Source of the DNA: Solicoccozyma terricola
Lineage: Eukaryota > Basidiomycota > Tremellomycetes > Filobasidiales > Piskurozymaceae
Length of the DNA: 64,000 nt
Direction: 5' to 3'
NCBI GenBank assembly: GCA_001600875.1
Contig: BCLD01000017.1
Coordinates: forward strand, 714,527 to 778,526
In this document: positions 36,390 to 47,497 of the stretch, piece by piece
How the letters are laid out: every line of letters begins with the position of its first letter
Numbering within the stretch: the stretch's first letter is position 1
Notes under the pieces: model-generated
Database searches by the model: none
Told to the model about the DNA's origin: nothing
The model's input: the letters and a program-made list of their open reading frames with translations, nothing else
Position numbers and translations under genes: made by a program

Positions 36390-38977
36390 TTACATGAAGA
36401 AATTGACAGGCCTGTCCATCTCCTCGGCCAAATCGTACCAATCTTGAGGAAGACCCGTATCATCCATCCGCTGCCAGAGGGTTTTAAGGAGGTCTATCGT
36501 GTCTCGGTTGACGCGCCTGCCGTCAAAGGTACATCAGTCCCTCCACCCAACACCTCCAAAAGGCCTGCCCCACTCACTCCAGCCCAAATGCCTGCACCTC
36601 ACGCAAGCAATACTGACGATCTTCGGGCTCAACAGCGATTGACGCTGCCAAAAACCACGGCATGAACATGTCCCAGCATGAGACGTCCTCTGAAAGACGG
36701 GGTAATGTTTTTGCCAAGGTGAGGATCTCCTTGAGAGCACGGCGGATGACAGGGTGGAGGCAGCCTTTCCGACCTGCCCCTTGATACAGGTGGATTAGGA
36801 TGCACTGTGGGGTCTGTGGGGTTGAGCGTCGGGGGGTTGCATTCCGTGTTTGGTCTTGTACTCACCTGGCGCCAGATTTCGTGGATGGAGAACATTCGCA
36901 CTCTGTCGGGGGTGGACGGGAAGTGAGGATGGGGGGTCTAGGAGGCAATCGAGTTACAAACGCACCTTGCCAAGCTTGTCATCCTTGGTGGGATACTGGC
37001 TTCACAATTCTTACCAACGGTAACGGGAAGAGTCAAATTTCCATTTGAAGGCCATTGGAATCCCCTCAGGCTCACCAAAACACCAGCCTCAACTTCCATA
37101 AACCTCCTCCGGATGACCTCGGGATCCATCAACGTCCCATCTGCGATATCAGCTGCTAGATTCGTTGACTTTTGTATATGAATCAAGAGAGAGAGTGGTA
37201 GTGTGCCAACGGGTTCATCCTCCAACCACCGGGGACTCAAGATAGCAGGATCGACCGTTTCAATAGGGTAGGATGTTCTTGCACCACGGACTGTTGCGGC
37301 GTCGAGTATGTTGGCCCATGCGATGGTAGCGAGGAGAAGAGATCGGAAGTTTGGTTGTGGGTATGCTGCGTTCGCCGCTAGTGCGCTGGATGCACGCTCG
37401 ATCTTGAATGGTCAAGCGGTTCTCGGTGAGTTGGTGGCAATGCCATGGAAGACCCAGAAAGCTCACAGTATCGTGATTATCGGTCCAAAAGACCCTTGCT
37501 TCCTTTGATCCTGAACTTGCCAGCTGCGAGCGAGTGTGTCGTAAGTAAAAAAGTCCATCCATCCACGCCATCCTGAATCAGACGCGGGGCAATCACTCAC
37601 CAATGTCCATCTAACATTGAACAGCGTACACAACTGCTGCTCTGGTGTTGGATTTGCTCCTGGTCTAAACGACTCATCCTTTGCTACTTGTGTCCAGAAA
37701 CTTGGCGAATAGAATTGAGGATTCACACCTTCATGCATTTCGCCAACTTCTGACACGGATTCACCTTCCTCTTCAACCGTCGTCGTTCCACGTTGCGTGG
37801 ACGACATCGCTGTTTTCTTTTCTGATTTCAATTCGTTTATCGCTAGTAATGACCAACTATCTCGATTCAGGGTTTTATGATCGAATGATGACATTTCATG
37901 AGTAGCAGCTGCGGATTTCATCTCTCGGATATAATGTGCGATCTCGCGATATGCGAGACAAACGGCGACCATGGATGCGCGACATGCGAGAGAGGATCGA
38001 GAGGTGTCTACGATTGCTTTGATGGCTGATGCAATGGGAGTGGAGCTGGTGAATGACAGTGTTACATGCCAGAATTGTTCGTCTACCGCCGNGGGGGGGG
38101 GGGGGGATGGAAGTGTGCAGGTGAATGATTTGCCAAACAACTGAGAGGGTCGCAACCCCCCTGTGAAAGACTCACATATTTTACTATATTTGCCTAATAG
38201 ATTCTCCAGTGCATCGGAAGCGAGTAGACTTCGATAGTTTCCGTGTTGTCTTTGATCTCCACTAAACGCTGCACCATCTTCACCATCTACGATCCGTCGT
38301 TTTGATCTCCCATCCCCGACTTGCTCTTGAACGCTTCTCGTACTACTTGTAGGTATTCCCATCGTCGAAGATACCATCTCCTCCAATGCGGTTCCATAAC
38401 CATTATCATCGTATGACATGCCATCCATGGCGTTGACGTCTGCGAGCATCAAGAATTCTTGCAAGAACGATTCGACCATGTCATCGTTGGTAGATGTAGG
38501 CCAAGGCATGCATGTCATGGGAAACGCAGTGTTGAAGCTATTTGCAGCTGCTGATTTATCGGATTGATCTGGCCATAGCGGGGTCATCATAAGAGGATTG
38601 TTCGGGAGACCAGTAGAGGTGACTGTGGGTAAATGTTGAGGGAGAGAAGGAGTGGTCATGATATGTCGAGAAGGAGCGATCGATTGTCCTTCCACCGGAT
38701 ACGGGTAATGTCCATGTCCCCCACCCATCGTCAAATGTTCCCTCGTCATAGATCTCGGTGCCATTCGCTGAACGAGTGGAGTCGAACTCATCCCACCACT
38801 ACTGCTACCGGACACACCACCCCTCTCACATGCCAACTTGTTCCTCACGCAATTATCGCATGACACTGTGCCGTCGGATCGAGGTGTGAATGACTCGTCG
38901 CATCGTTTCCGACGACGTTTACAGGGCAAGCAGCCATTCCTGGAGCGTTTCTCCACGGCACGGGTGGTTGCGAGCAT
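36390..38977 (-). CDS. Zn2Cys6 transcription factor with fungal TF domain
   Basis: Seven exons (38977-38176, 38082-37601, 37523-37467, 37402-36966, 36902-36866, 36804-36578, 36516-36390) give 722 residues. The binuclear cluster is near residues 13-50: RNGCLPCKRRRKRCDE and VSCDNCVRNKLACE, with a longer than usual loop between the halves. A Ser/Pro/Thr-rich region follows, then the fungal-specific transcription-factor region: FRSLLLATIAWANILDA, RVRMFSIHEIWRQCILIHL, WDMFMPWFLAASIAVEPEDR and a final helix DLLKTLWQRMDD. The last residues are RPVNFFM. This looks like a pathway regulator of the large fungal Zn2Cys6 family; the target pathway is unknown. Intron 1 has a poly(C) with an ambiguous N at 38092. 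An upstream in-frame extension to 39244 lacks support. Confidence 0.88.
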
Positions 38978-39331
38978 TGGTTGGAGGTAGTACCCATGTG
39001 TGGGTTGGTGGTGGTCGACGCGGAAGGGAAGGGGACTGTGCGGTAGATGAAACGCAACAGCAGCGGGCGGGCGCGTGCCCACGCGATGATTACCTAATTC
39101 GCCACAGTGCCCCGAGCATCCGTGACACCGCGGAATCCGGACTGGAGATTGCCGGGTCCGAGGTGGAGGTGGAGGTAGATGAAACAGTGGGCAAGATGGT
39201 GGAGGGAGATGTCGTACATGGCCAGCCCGGTGAAGCCATCTCATCTCTCTACATCAACAACCAAACAACAAGCAGAGACTACCTTCCCCTCTGCCCCACA
39301 CAAAACAACCACAGCCTTTAAATTGCCAATC
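38978..39331. other. Divergent promoter region
   Basis: The Zn2Cys6 regulator reads left and the aldo/keto reductase reads right from this 354-base stretch. Such head-to-head pairing may let a regulator and enzyme share control, but I see no diagnostic CGG-type repeat pair. It holds no gene. Confidence 0.5.
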
Positions 39332-41278
39332 ATGTCCTCGACAGTAGCTAAGACGATGCCCTATGTCAGACTCGGGAAATCTGGTCTCAAGGTGAGTTGT
39401 TCAGTGTCATCCCACCCTTCCTCCCACCCTCCGTCTCCGAGGATTTTCGCCCACTTACAGTCCTGCATCATCAAAGGTCTCCAAGCTTATTCTAGGATGT
39501 ATGAGTTATGGGAATAAGAACTGGGCGGATTGGGTCCTCGAGGAGGAAGAGGCTTTGGAGCATATCAAGGTGAGTTTTGGGGGAATGAAGGGAAGAGAGA
39601 ATCCCCCGCCGTCCCCAGTCATTACTCAATTATCTATTATTCTGCCAATAGTACGCATGGGACGCAGGAATCAATACCTTTGATACTGCAAACACTTATT
39701 CCAACGGGGAATCAGAGAGGATCTTGGGTGTCTTTTTGAAAAAGTTTGAGATTCCAAGAGAGGAGGTGGTGGTTTTGACAAAGGTGAGACTGAGAGGAGG
39801 GGGGAATAGGTTTCACAACAACCATTCTTCGGGGGTGATTCTGCCGGGCATTCGCTGACTGTTGGTGGACTGGTTGATCAGGTGTTTATGCAAGTGGGCA
39901 AGAAACCAGATGCTACCAGGTACATGGGCCAAAACGCGGATCAAGACGGTTGGGTGAATCAGGTGAGCGAATCGGCCGGGGCGGTACGGAGGCGGTATCT
40001 TTTGTCAAACCCTTCCTACACATCCACGCATACTCGATTTACCAATATCGATCCTCCCCCCCACCCCCCCACCCACAGCATGGCTTGAGCCGAAAACACA
40101 TCTTCGAATCCATCAAGGCGTCCCTCAAGCGCCTTGATCTCGAATACGTCGATGTCCTCCAATGCCATCGATTTGATCCTGAAACGCCCATCGAAGAAAC
40201 GATGCAGGCGTTACATGATGTCGTTCAAGCTGGTTATGCGAGGTATATTGGAATGTCATCTTGTTGGGCGTATCAATTCTCGCAAATGCAGAATTATGCG
40301 ATTCAGAAAGGGTTGACACCGTTTATTAGTATGCAAGTGAGTTGGAGGGGTTGGAGGAGTTCAAGATGGGGTTGGTAGGGGAGTTATATTGATGCAGAAT
40401 TGTCGTTATAGAACTTCCACAACGCCGCTTATCGAGAGGTGGGGGAATTCTCATCATCCGCGTCATCTCCCTTCCCCACTGCAACTCACGCATGATCCAC
40501 CTTTTTTTTTTTTTCCCCCTATCATCACAGGAAGAGAGGGAGATGATGCCAACGTTGGAGTTGTTCGGTGTTGGATGCATCCCGTAGGTGGCTCGTGAAA
40601 TGACCCCCCCCCCCCCCCCCGGGACAATACCAAACGCTGATTCTCGTACACCTCGCTGGAACAACCCCCCCCCCCCCCNNNNNNNNNNNNNNNNNNNNNN
40701 NNNNNNNNNNNNNNNNNNNNNNNNNNNNNNNNNNNNNNNNNNNNNNNNNNNNNNNNNNNNNNNNNNNNNNNNNNNNNNNNNNNNNNNNNNNNNNNNNNNN
40801 NNNNNNNNNNNNNNNNNNNNNNNNNNNNNNNNNNNNNNNNNNNNNNNNNNNNNNNNNNNNNNNNNNNNNNNNNNNNNNNNNNNNNNNNNNNNNNNNNNNN
40901 NNNNNNNNNNNNNNNNNNNNNNNNNNNNNNNNNNNNNNNNNNNNNNNNNNNNNNNNNNNNNNNNNNNNNNNNNNNNNNNNNNNNNNNNNNNNNNNNNNNN
41001 NNNNNNNNNNNNNNNNNNNNNNNNNNNNNNNNNNNNNNNNNNNNNNNNNNNNNNNNNNNNNNNNNNNNNNNNNNGGGGGGGGGGATGTGAACGGGCTGAC
41101 GCGGGGACGCCGATTATTTCTTTTTTCTAGCCTCTGTTGATATTAAACTGACTGACGAGGAGATCAAGCGCATTGAGGAACCGTACGAGCCGTGAGTTGT
41201 GCCGTGGGGTTGTCCACGACCCCTGATGCTGACCCTGGTGCGATTGCCCGCAGATGTGCTGTCAAGGGGCATACGTAG
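39332..41278 (+). CDS. Aldo/keto reductase; interior partly lost in an assembly gap
   Basis: Aldo/keto reductases reduce carbonyls with NADPH. Exons at 39332-39391, 39477-39569, 39652-39783, 39882-39962, 40079-40336, 40412-40438 and 40531-40583 join in phase, and two more (41131-41191, 41254-41278) encode the C-terminus after the gap at 40679-41074. Motifs include [19 protein letters not shown] at the N-terminus, [18 protein letters not shown] with the catalytic Asp and Tyr, VVVLTKVF with the catalytic Lys, and [20 protein letters not shown]. The end reads [22 protein letters not shown]. At least one exon, covering the WSPLARG-like strand and cofactor-binding loop, must lie in the gap. Substrate is unknown; yeast relatives act on aryl alcohols or aldehydes. 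Confidence 0.88.
40679..41074. other. Assembly gap (396 N) bounded by poly(C) and poly(G)
   Basis: Fourteen C precede the gap and ten G follow it. The flanking runs suggest the assembly broke at homopolymers. The gap removes part of the aldo/keto reductase gene. Confidence 0.99.
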
Positions 41279-41540
41279 ACCTGTTTGTGGTGTGGACTGA
41301 TTCGCCACCGGGGGAGTGGCGGGAGTGGCTGGATGACGCGTTGGCTGGGAATTTATTGGGCGAGGAGGGATGGTTGGGATGGTGGGGAGGGTGGGGAGGG
41401 TCGGGTAGGGGGATCGTCGTAGGATAGTTGATTCATCCCGGCAGCCAGCATCGTCGTAATAGTCACAGCAGCAATGACCACATAGTTGTCCATCCAGTCG
41501 CCCCAACAAATCTCACTCAGCACTCAACAACCACCCCATC

Positions 41541-43537
41541 ATGTCCACCCTCACCCCATCCTCCCTTCCTCCCGCTCTCAACGACACTCCACTCCCACCC
41601 CTCATCTCCGCCTCAACATGGACATTCACACAGGGTTTCGTACTCGGTCAAGCGAGTTTCTTGATTCTAGTTGGGGTATTCATAAAATACGTAGTGTTTG
41701 AAAATGCAGAGAAGAATCGACAAAGAAAGTTGGATAGGGGGAAGGTGAGGAGCGTGGTGGTGGTGGTGGTGGTGGTGGTGGTGGTGGAGGGTGGAGGGTG
41801 GAGGGTGGTGAAAACGGGGTGTGACTGACAAGTACTTAACCTCGCAGCGGCCACCACTATCGACAACCAACGTACCGTCACCTACCTCCCTGGAGCTGAT
41901 GGACAAGGTAGGATACGATATGGCAAGTCACGCAAGTGAGTCTGGGGACTTTTTGAATGTCCTATTGGCTCAGGTAAGTGATAGGCGGCCGTATATATAG
42001 CCAACTCTTCCCCTCCCTCCTTCCTCCATGCTCACTTAGACAAAAACAACTATGAAACAGATTCTACAAGGATACAGAGACGATTTATTAGGATCTGGTG
42101 GAGAAGAAGGCGCGAGAAGAAGAGTCGAGTCATGGTTGAATCCTGCAAACTCTACGTTGAGTTGGCTAGTGAGTTGGTTATGATCTCGTCAGACCTGTTA
42201 GCGAGGAGATTGATTGAAATTGACACTGAGCTGCACTTCGTCTTTTTTGGCACCGACCGACCGGCCCTTAGGATCCAATCTCGGTGACCTCGCTCAACCT
42301 TGGAAATACATATCCCCTGCTATCGAACGCGCGGATTCGTCCCGCAGATGGTCAAGGCGGTATCGTGAGTCTCCCGATGGGTGATATTATTTCCAATCAA
42401 TCTCCATCCATCACCTGACATTGCTTGCTCTCAACCTTTTTTTCATCGTTAGCGTCTGGAAGTCGACGTTGATTACTCGGATTCACTTCATCTGTCGTTG
42501 GCTACGTCTCTGCTCGTCAATTTCCCTCTGCCAAAATTTGCTGTTTTGCCGGTGGCTCTTGGGGTTGAATTGGTCGGTGTTGGTGGAACGGTGAGAGCTT
42601 TTGGTTATTTCGTGGTGCTTGGGCGGGCGAATAGGGAGATGGGCTGACACTATCTTTGATTACTGTTTGTTCTCTAGCTATCGATACGCGTACACAATCC
42701 TCCTGGTGGTGCAAATCGGCAACAACATGTCCACATGTCCCTCCTTCCTGACTTTCATCTGAACGTCAAGACTACCAGCCTGCTAGGAAGTCGTGCGAAA
42801 CTCCAAGGTGCGTATGTGCGATCAAAGCGAGAGCACGCCATCTATCGGCGCCTGAACCAACCTCCCCCATCGTCTCTCTAGACATCCCCAAGCTTGAACA
42901 ACTGGTAGTATCACGTCTTCGAGCCGTCATCCACGACAAGTTAGTCTGGCCACGCTATGTCGAGTTTAGTCTACCAAGATTGCAAGGACTGCACGTTGAA
43001 TCGGCAAAGACGAATGGTTCGCGGCTGGCGGCAGACATGAACGATTCGAGATCAGACAACTCACCATCGTTACACATCACTACGCCGTCAGTGAATGCGG
43101 CTCCACAGCCTCTGAATGGCGCGGTGACGATGAACACGTCGCCAACGTCCGGACTTTCGCTCTCACCCACCTCGAGGAAGATTAGAATGCCTCCCGACTT
43201 TCGAGGTCATGTCTCTGCTACACCGGAGGGATCAACGGTGCCTGTGCATGGGTTTGCAGCGCCGACTGGAAAGGCGGGTTATGTCGATGGTTTCCCGAGA
43301 GGGAACGGTGGAATGTCTTCCGTGGTAGACATCGCGGATGCACACGGTGTGAATTCGCAGATACGGCATCGTGGGGCGTCTAGTATGGCTGGGAGTTTAC
43401 CAGCAGGGTTATCGTCAACTTCTCATTTGCACATGGGACACGCGAATGGACCGGCGAGTTTGGCGGCGGGTGGTAGAGACGGGAGGATGGGAGCACTGAA
43501 TGCTAGGAATTCGAGAGCGGTGACTGGACATGCATGA
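41541..43537 (+). CDS. MMM1: Mmm1, ER-anchored ERMES subunit with SMP lipid-transfer domain
   Basis: Mmm1 is the ER membrane subunit of the ER-mitochondria encounter structure and carries phospholipids through its SMP domain with Mdm12 and Mdm34. Seven exons (41541-41744, 41848-41973, 42061-42168, 42272-42364, 42453-42590, 42678-42807, 42882-43537) give 484 residues. The membrane anchor is near residues 29-50: FTQGFVLGQASFLILVGVFI then KYVVF. The SMP domain begins SGDFLNVLLAQILQGYRDD and continues through SVTSLNLGNTYPLLSNARI, VDVDYSDSLHLSLATSL, VELVGVGGTLSIRVHN and VVSRLRAVIHDKLVWPRYVE. The C-terminal 170 residues are low-complexity Ser/Gly/Pro, longer than in Saccharomyces. A 41-base GGT/GT-type repeat sits at the start of intron 1. 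It converges with RPL15. Confidence 0.92.
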
Positions 43538-43859
43538 AGGGAAAGGATTTGTTTTCGACGTATTGCATGGATGGATTGATGATGATGATGATGATGACCA
43601 CTCAATGGAAACGAAAACATGTGCTACCCGACGTGGGTATGCCACCGACGTGTTGGTTCGTTCTTGTGGATATCCCGGAACTGCAGCCTACGTAGATCAT
43701 CATGATAACCATAGACTCATCGACAACCTCCTAAAGAAAGCGTGCAACGCGACATTGAGAAAAGATACAAGCCAAAATCCCACCCAACAGTGACGGATGT
43801 TCTTGACCAGATTTCCCAACAGTGATGCTGCCAGTTTTTGCGAGGGTTGGTCGAAGCGT
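43538..43859. other. Convergent 3' spacer
   Basis: MMM1 and RPL15 end facing each other. A GAT repeat lies at about 43577-43596. I see no gene. Confidence 0.6.
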
Positions 43860-45070
43860 TTACCTGTATCGGCGGAGCGACAAGCTGCGTGAAGGAGGTG
43901 GAGGAGGAGAAGGTTAATATCCGACGACTGGTCACAGTCAACCACCGACACTCACGTGTTGTGCTTCTTCCAGGTAGCACGAGCTGGGTTGTGGTTGTGC
44001 AGATGACCCTTGCCCAAACCACGGTTCTTCTTGCCTTCGGCAGTAAGACCACGAGCTTCCCTGCGCTTGTGGACCGGGTTGCAGATCCAGTTGATGCGGG
44101 CGTCTCGGCGGATGGCCTTGTGGGATGGGCTGAGATGGCGGAAAGCGGGGAAGTGTTAGGAAAAGTCTTGAGGAGAAGACTAATCATGGCCACGCCATTC
44201 CGGCAAGCTACTCACTCGACGAGGATGACCTCGTAGTACTTGTACACACCGTCCTGGTTGATCCAGTACGAGTTCAAGACCCTCAAGTTACCACACCTCC
44301 TACCGACACGCTCCTCTGCGGTCGACCTCAAACCCCTCTGGAACTTGAGATGGTTGATACCCTGCCTGACGGGTTTACCGTAGGTGGCACCCTTTGGTGC
44401 GGGCTTCTTGCGGTTTCCACGACGAACACGGACTCGGTAGATGAGGTAACCCTGCTTGGCCTTGTATCCGAGACGACGAGCCTTGTCTGGGCGGGATGGA
44501 CGGGAAGCTCGGTGGATGACGGCGAGCTGACGGTATTCCCAGCATCGGACTCGGGCAAGGAATTGGCACAAGTCGGATTGCTTGTGGCGGAGGATCTCGG
44601 CCATGTACTTGTAGGCACCCCTGTGAGAATGAGAAGAGTTGGGGGGTCAGTGAAGAGAACGGGGAGTAGGGTGTGGTATCTGCAATGGCGCGCTGGAGAG
44701 AGACCATGGTCGTGTGTCCCAGTCCTAGCGGATTAAAACACACCGACCGCACATCCCCCGAGTCGTTTTCAATTTTCAACGAGACAGCTTGAGATAGCCA
44801 CTTTCAGCTTCTTCCACTGATTTGTTTCGCCGCATTAAAGCGTCTCTGCCAACCGCTTCGACACGATGTTGCCATCCACCAGTAGACCTTGATGTTTGTC
44901 CTTTTGATGTTTGACACGATTCATTGTACCCTTCTATAGCTGTCGTAACCCATTGCTTTCCCCACCGCCAGTCTCCCTCCTCACACCGTGCTCCATGCGT
45001 CCAACATGCAATCCCATATCCAACCACGCCACGCCGATACGTTTAACACGAGCAGTCCAACCACTCACAT
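43860..45070 (-). CDS. RPL15: Large ribosomal subunit protein eL15, start codon split by an intron
   Basis: eL15 is a core 60S protein. Coding exons are 45070-45069 (the bases AT), 44620-44216, 44129-43956 and 43884-43860, giving 201 residues. The protein starts [18 protein letters not shown] and contains [73 protein letters not shown] and ends LSLRRYR, covering the whole family. Exon 2 begins G-GGT-GCC, so the first methionine can only be completed by an upstream AT. Exactly such an AT precedes a perfect GTGAGT donor at 45068-45063. The first intron is 448 bases. An ATG at 44729 lies inside that intron and would give a wrong frame. This gene is divergent from the TRAX gene. Confidence 0.95.
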
Positions 45071-45438
45071 CTTGAAGAAACTTCCTTACTGGTTGATTTG
45101 TTGCTTTGGAGAGGGACTGGGTGGTGGTCGTGGGCCCGTGAGAGTGGGCTAGGGGGCTTGGAGGATGAAAATGGGATGCACGTGACCGAATGGTTGTGGC
45201 GGGGGGGAGGGTGGGTCGTTATAGAGGCGCAGCGAGTCGGCGTTAATCCAAGCGCATCGGGGATGACGTGGCAAATACGCCACGTCATTTCTCCGCGAGT
45301 GGCGGCTACCTCCCTTGACACCGCGGATTCTGCGACATTCGGCTCGGTCCCACGTGGCATCAGCTCACCTCCGTCCCAAGTTATCCTCATACCTCCAACT
45401 TGTCGACCATTCACGATCGCCAGCAGTCTCTACCAGCC
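45071..45438. promoter_or_regulatory. Divergent promoter between RPL15 and TRAX genes
   Basis: The 368 bases separate the RPL15 first coding exon from the TRAX ATG. Besides the perfect inverted repeat listed separately, it contains CACGTG-type cores near 45180 and 45353 (GCACGTGAC, CCACGTGGC). No open frame looks coding. Confidence 0.6.
45263..45288. promoter_or_regulatory. Perfect 10-bp inverted repeat with ACGT cores
   Basis: The arms are ATGACGTGGC and GCCACGTCAT separated by AAATAC. Each arm has a TGACGTGG element like those bound by bZIP (CRE/UPR-type) factors. The repeat is in the shared promoter of RPL15 and the TRAX gene. Which gene it serves is not known. Confidence 0.6.
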
Positions 45439-46192
45439 ATGAGCACCTCACTCTCACGTGCCCAGTCCATCCTGGCAACATTCCAGGGCTACAAGTCCCA
45501 GCTCGATGACTTTGTATGTCCCCTTAGCATGCATCTATCAAATTATCATGTATCACTGACGCTGTCATCCCCACCCCGGGTCACTCCCAGAATGAACGTC
45601 GTGAACGTCTTATCGTCACATCCCGTCAAATCACCTCTTTATCCAAAAAGATGATCTTCCATCTCCATCGTGTCTCTCTGGAGACCAACATCGAAACTAG
45701 ATCCGAATTAATGGGTCAAGCAGAGGAGAAGCAGAAAGAGTTGATAGGATGGTTGATGAAAGTGAGAGATGAATTGAGAGAGGCGGAGAGTAGTGGAGGG
45801 ACGAGTGATGGTGCGAGATCGTATTGGGCTTATTCTAGGAATATGCGAGTGTTCAATTTACCCTTTTGCGAAAATGATAGGGGCTTTGAAAGCTAACGAT
45901 TCAAGTTCTTCTTCTTCTGCCTGCCTCGTTTCCTTTCTTCCAGATCAGGAGGGTTGCAGGAATACATCGAAGCGATCTCATTCATGCATTATCTCAAGGA
46001 AAAAAGATTGATCACTAAAGAGGAGGTTCAGGAGCTGTTGAAGGATGAGCAGACTGGAGAGGAGGTTAGTGCGCTCTGGCTGAGGGTGGTTTACCGAGGG
46101 GTCGTGTTTTATCGGGATGTCGCGAGGACGGCGTGCGATTTGAAGGCGAGACGGTTGGTCCGCTGCCTTGATGGTCTACCCCCCCCCCTCCC

Positions 46193-46255
<63 letters not shown>

Positions 46256-47102
46256 CACAAGAGAGCCGTCCGTGAAATGCACAGTTAAACGATGTGTCTG
46301 CCCCACCGCTAACCACCTTCACTCTGACCGCATACCCAACAGCTTTTCACACTTCCAGCAGAAGAATACGCACTGGGAATTTCAGACTTGACGGGTGAAT
46401 TGATGCGATATGCAACGAGTTGTAGGTTATATGTTCTTTTGTTGCGGATGGCACGCAGGGGTGTGAAATGCTGATCTGATCGTGGGTGTTGGTTAGGTTC
46501 AAGCTCGGGTGATCATGCGACGGCGTTACATGTTTGTGCGTTCGTGAGAGGTATGAAAGCGGGTAAGCAAAGGACCGATTTCTTTTGGTTGTTGAAGAAA
46601 GGAAGATTGACTAGTCGCTCGACCGCGCGAAATAGAACTCGATGCAGCTCAACCCTTCGTTAAGGATTTAGCCAAGAAGCAAGCGGTCACTCAGCAGTCT
46701 CTAGTCAAGATCGAGAATAGTGAGTGGGATCGGCTCCGCCACATACAAAGAGTAATTTTCGGTTCGTCTGACTATTCTGCCTTTGTACTTTCCCTCCCCA
46801 ACAACATAGTCTGCTATACTATCCAACTTCGCATCATGGAATACGCTGATCGTCCAGATGTACTCGAAAGACTAGCAAAGAGAGCGTTGGAGGACTCGAG
46901 GATGGAGGACGGTGTCGAGGATGGCGATGGCGGTGGAGAACAGAGGCAGAATGGGGGCGCAGCTAGAGGTCGAGGTCGAGGCGGAGGAGCTGGACGGGGT
47001 CGAGGGCGTGGGGGAGGTCCTGCTAGTGGTTCATCGACGTCGGCCGTACCCGAAGTAGCGGACGAGAGACCGACCAAACGCGGAAAAGTAGATCAGTCCT
47101 GA
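45439..47102 (+). CDS. Translin family protein, TRAX-like, with RG-rich tail
   Basis: Translin and TRAX form the C3PO nuclease, which removes passenger strands and processes small RNAs. Seven exons (45439-45513, 45591-45844, 45944-46064, 46343-46421, 46497-46562, 46636-46719, 46810-47102) give 323 residues. Helical blocks match the family: ERRERLIVTSRQITSLSKK, MIFHLHRVSLETN, GGLQEYIEAISFMHYLKEK, ALGISDLTGELMRYATS, HVCAFVRGMKAELDAAQ and VKIENSICYTIQLRIMEYA. The KIENxxYTI block is typical of TRAX rather than translin. The last 75 residues add an acidic stretch and repeated RGRG motifs before KRGKVDQS, an unusual extension that may bind RNA. Intron 2 is best explained as a GC-AG intron (donor GCGAGT at 45845). 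Intron 3 holds a 59-base poly(C). Confidence 0.87.
46194..46252. repeat. Poly(C) run, 59 nt, in a TRAX intron
   Basis: The run lies on the coding strand of intron 3, preceded by shorter C blocks interrupted by T. It is about 90 bases upstream of the acceptor. Confidence 0.9.
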
Positions 47103-47497
47103 CAACACCTTGCTTTGTATTTGTCTGCCATGTGGAAAGCGAGTGATCGATGACAGCATGTCGCGGTGTACCTAGCACAAGAATGGCAAAAACTTATATA
47201 TCGCCCCGGGTGAAGGCAACCGCTGCGATCAAGATCCCTATTTTCGGCTCGAAAGTCCGCAGCTCTTGTGCTCTATTTTGCCATTCTTCCAGACATATGT
47301 ATGTAGATGCAGACCCTGGATGCGGGAGGTCTTGTGGAAAGCACATGACCTGTTCCCGAGGGCGCGTCATGGTTAATCCATGACGAGGGCGGTGCCATCA
47401 TGTATGTCGGAAACGACCACGAAACGAGCAGCATCCTACGGGCAAAGGCCATCATGTTCATTTGGTCAACACCACTTGCGCCGTTCTGCAAGTCAAA
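47103..47497. other. Intergenic region
   Basis: It holds the TRAX gene 3' end and the arylsulfotransferase promoter, both genes on the plus strand. A perfect pair of CATGAC/GTCATG-type halves lies at 47367-47382. No gene is visible. Confidence 0.5.

Noticed and set aside
38978..39244. Upstream extension of the 722-residue Zn2Cys6 regulator
   Set aside because: It is Pro/His/Arg-rich without a supported start, and the zinc cluster near residue 13 of the chosen start is typical.
44630..44779. ATG at 44729 as RPL15 start
   Set aside because: It lies in the first intron and does not give the frame of the conserved MGAYKY start.
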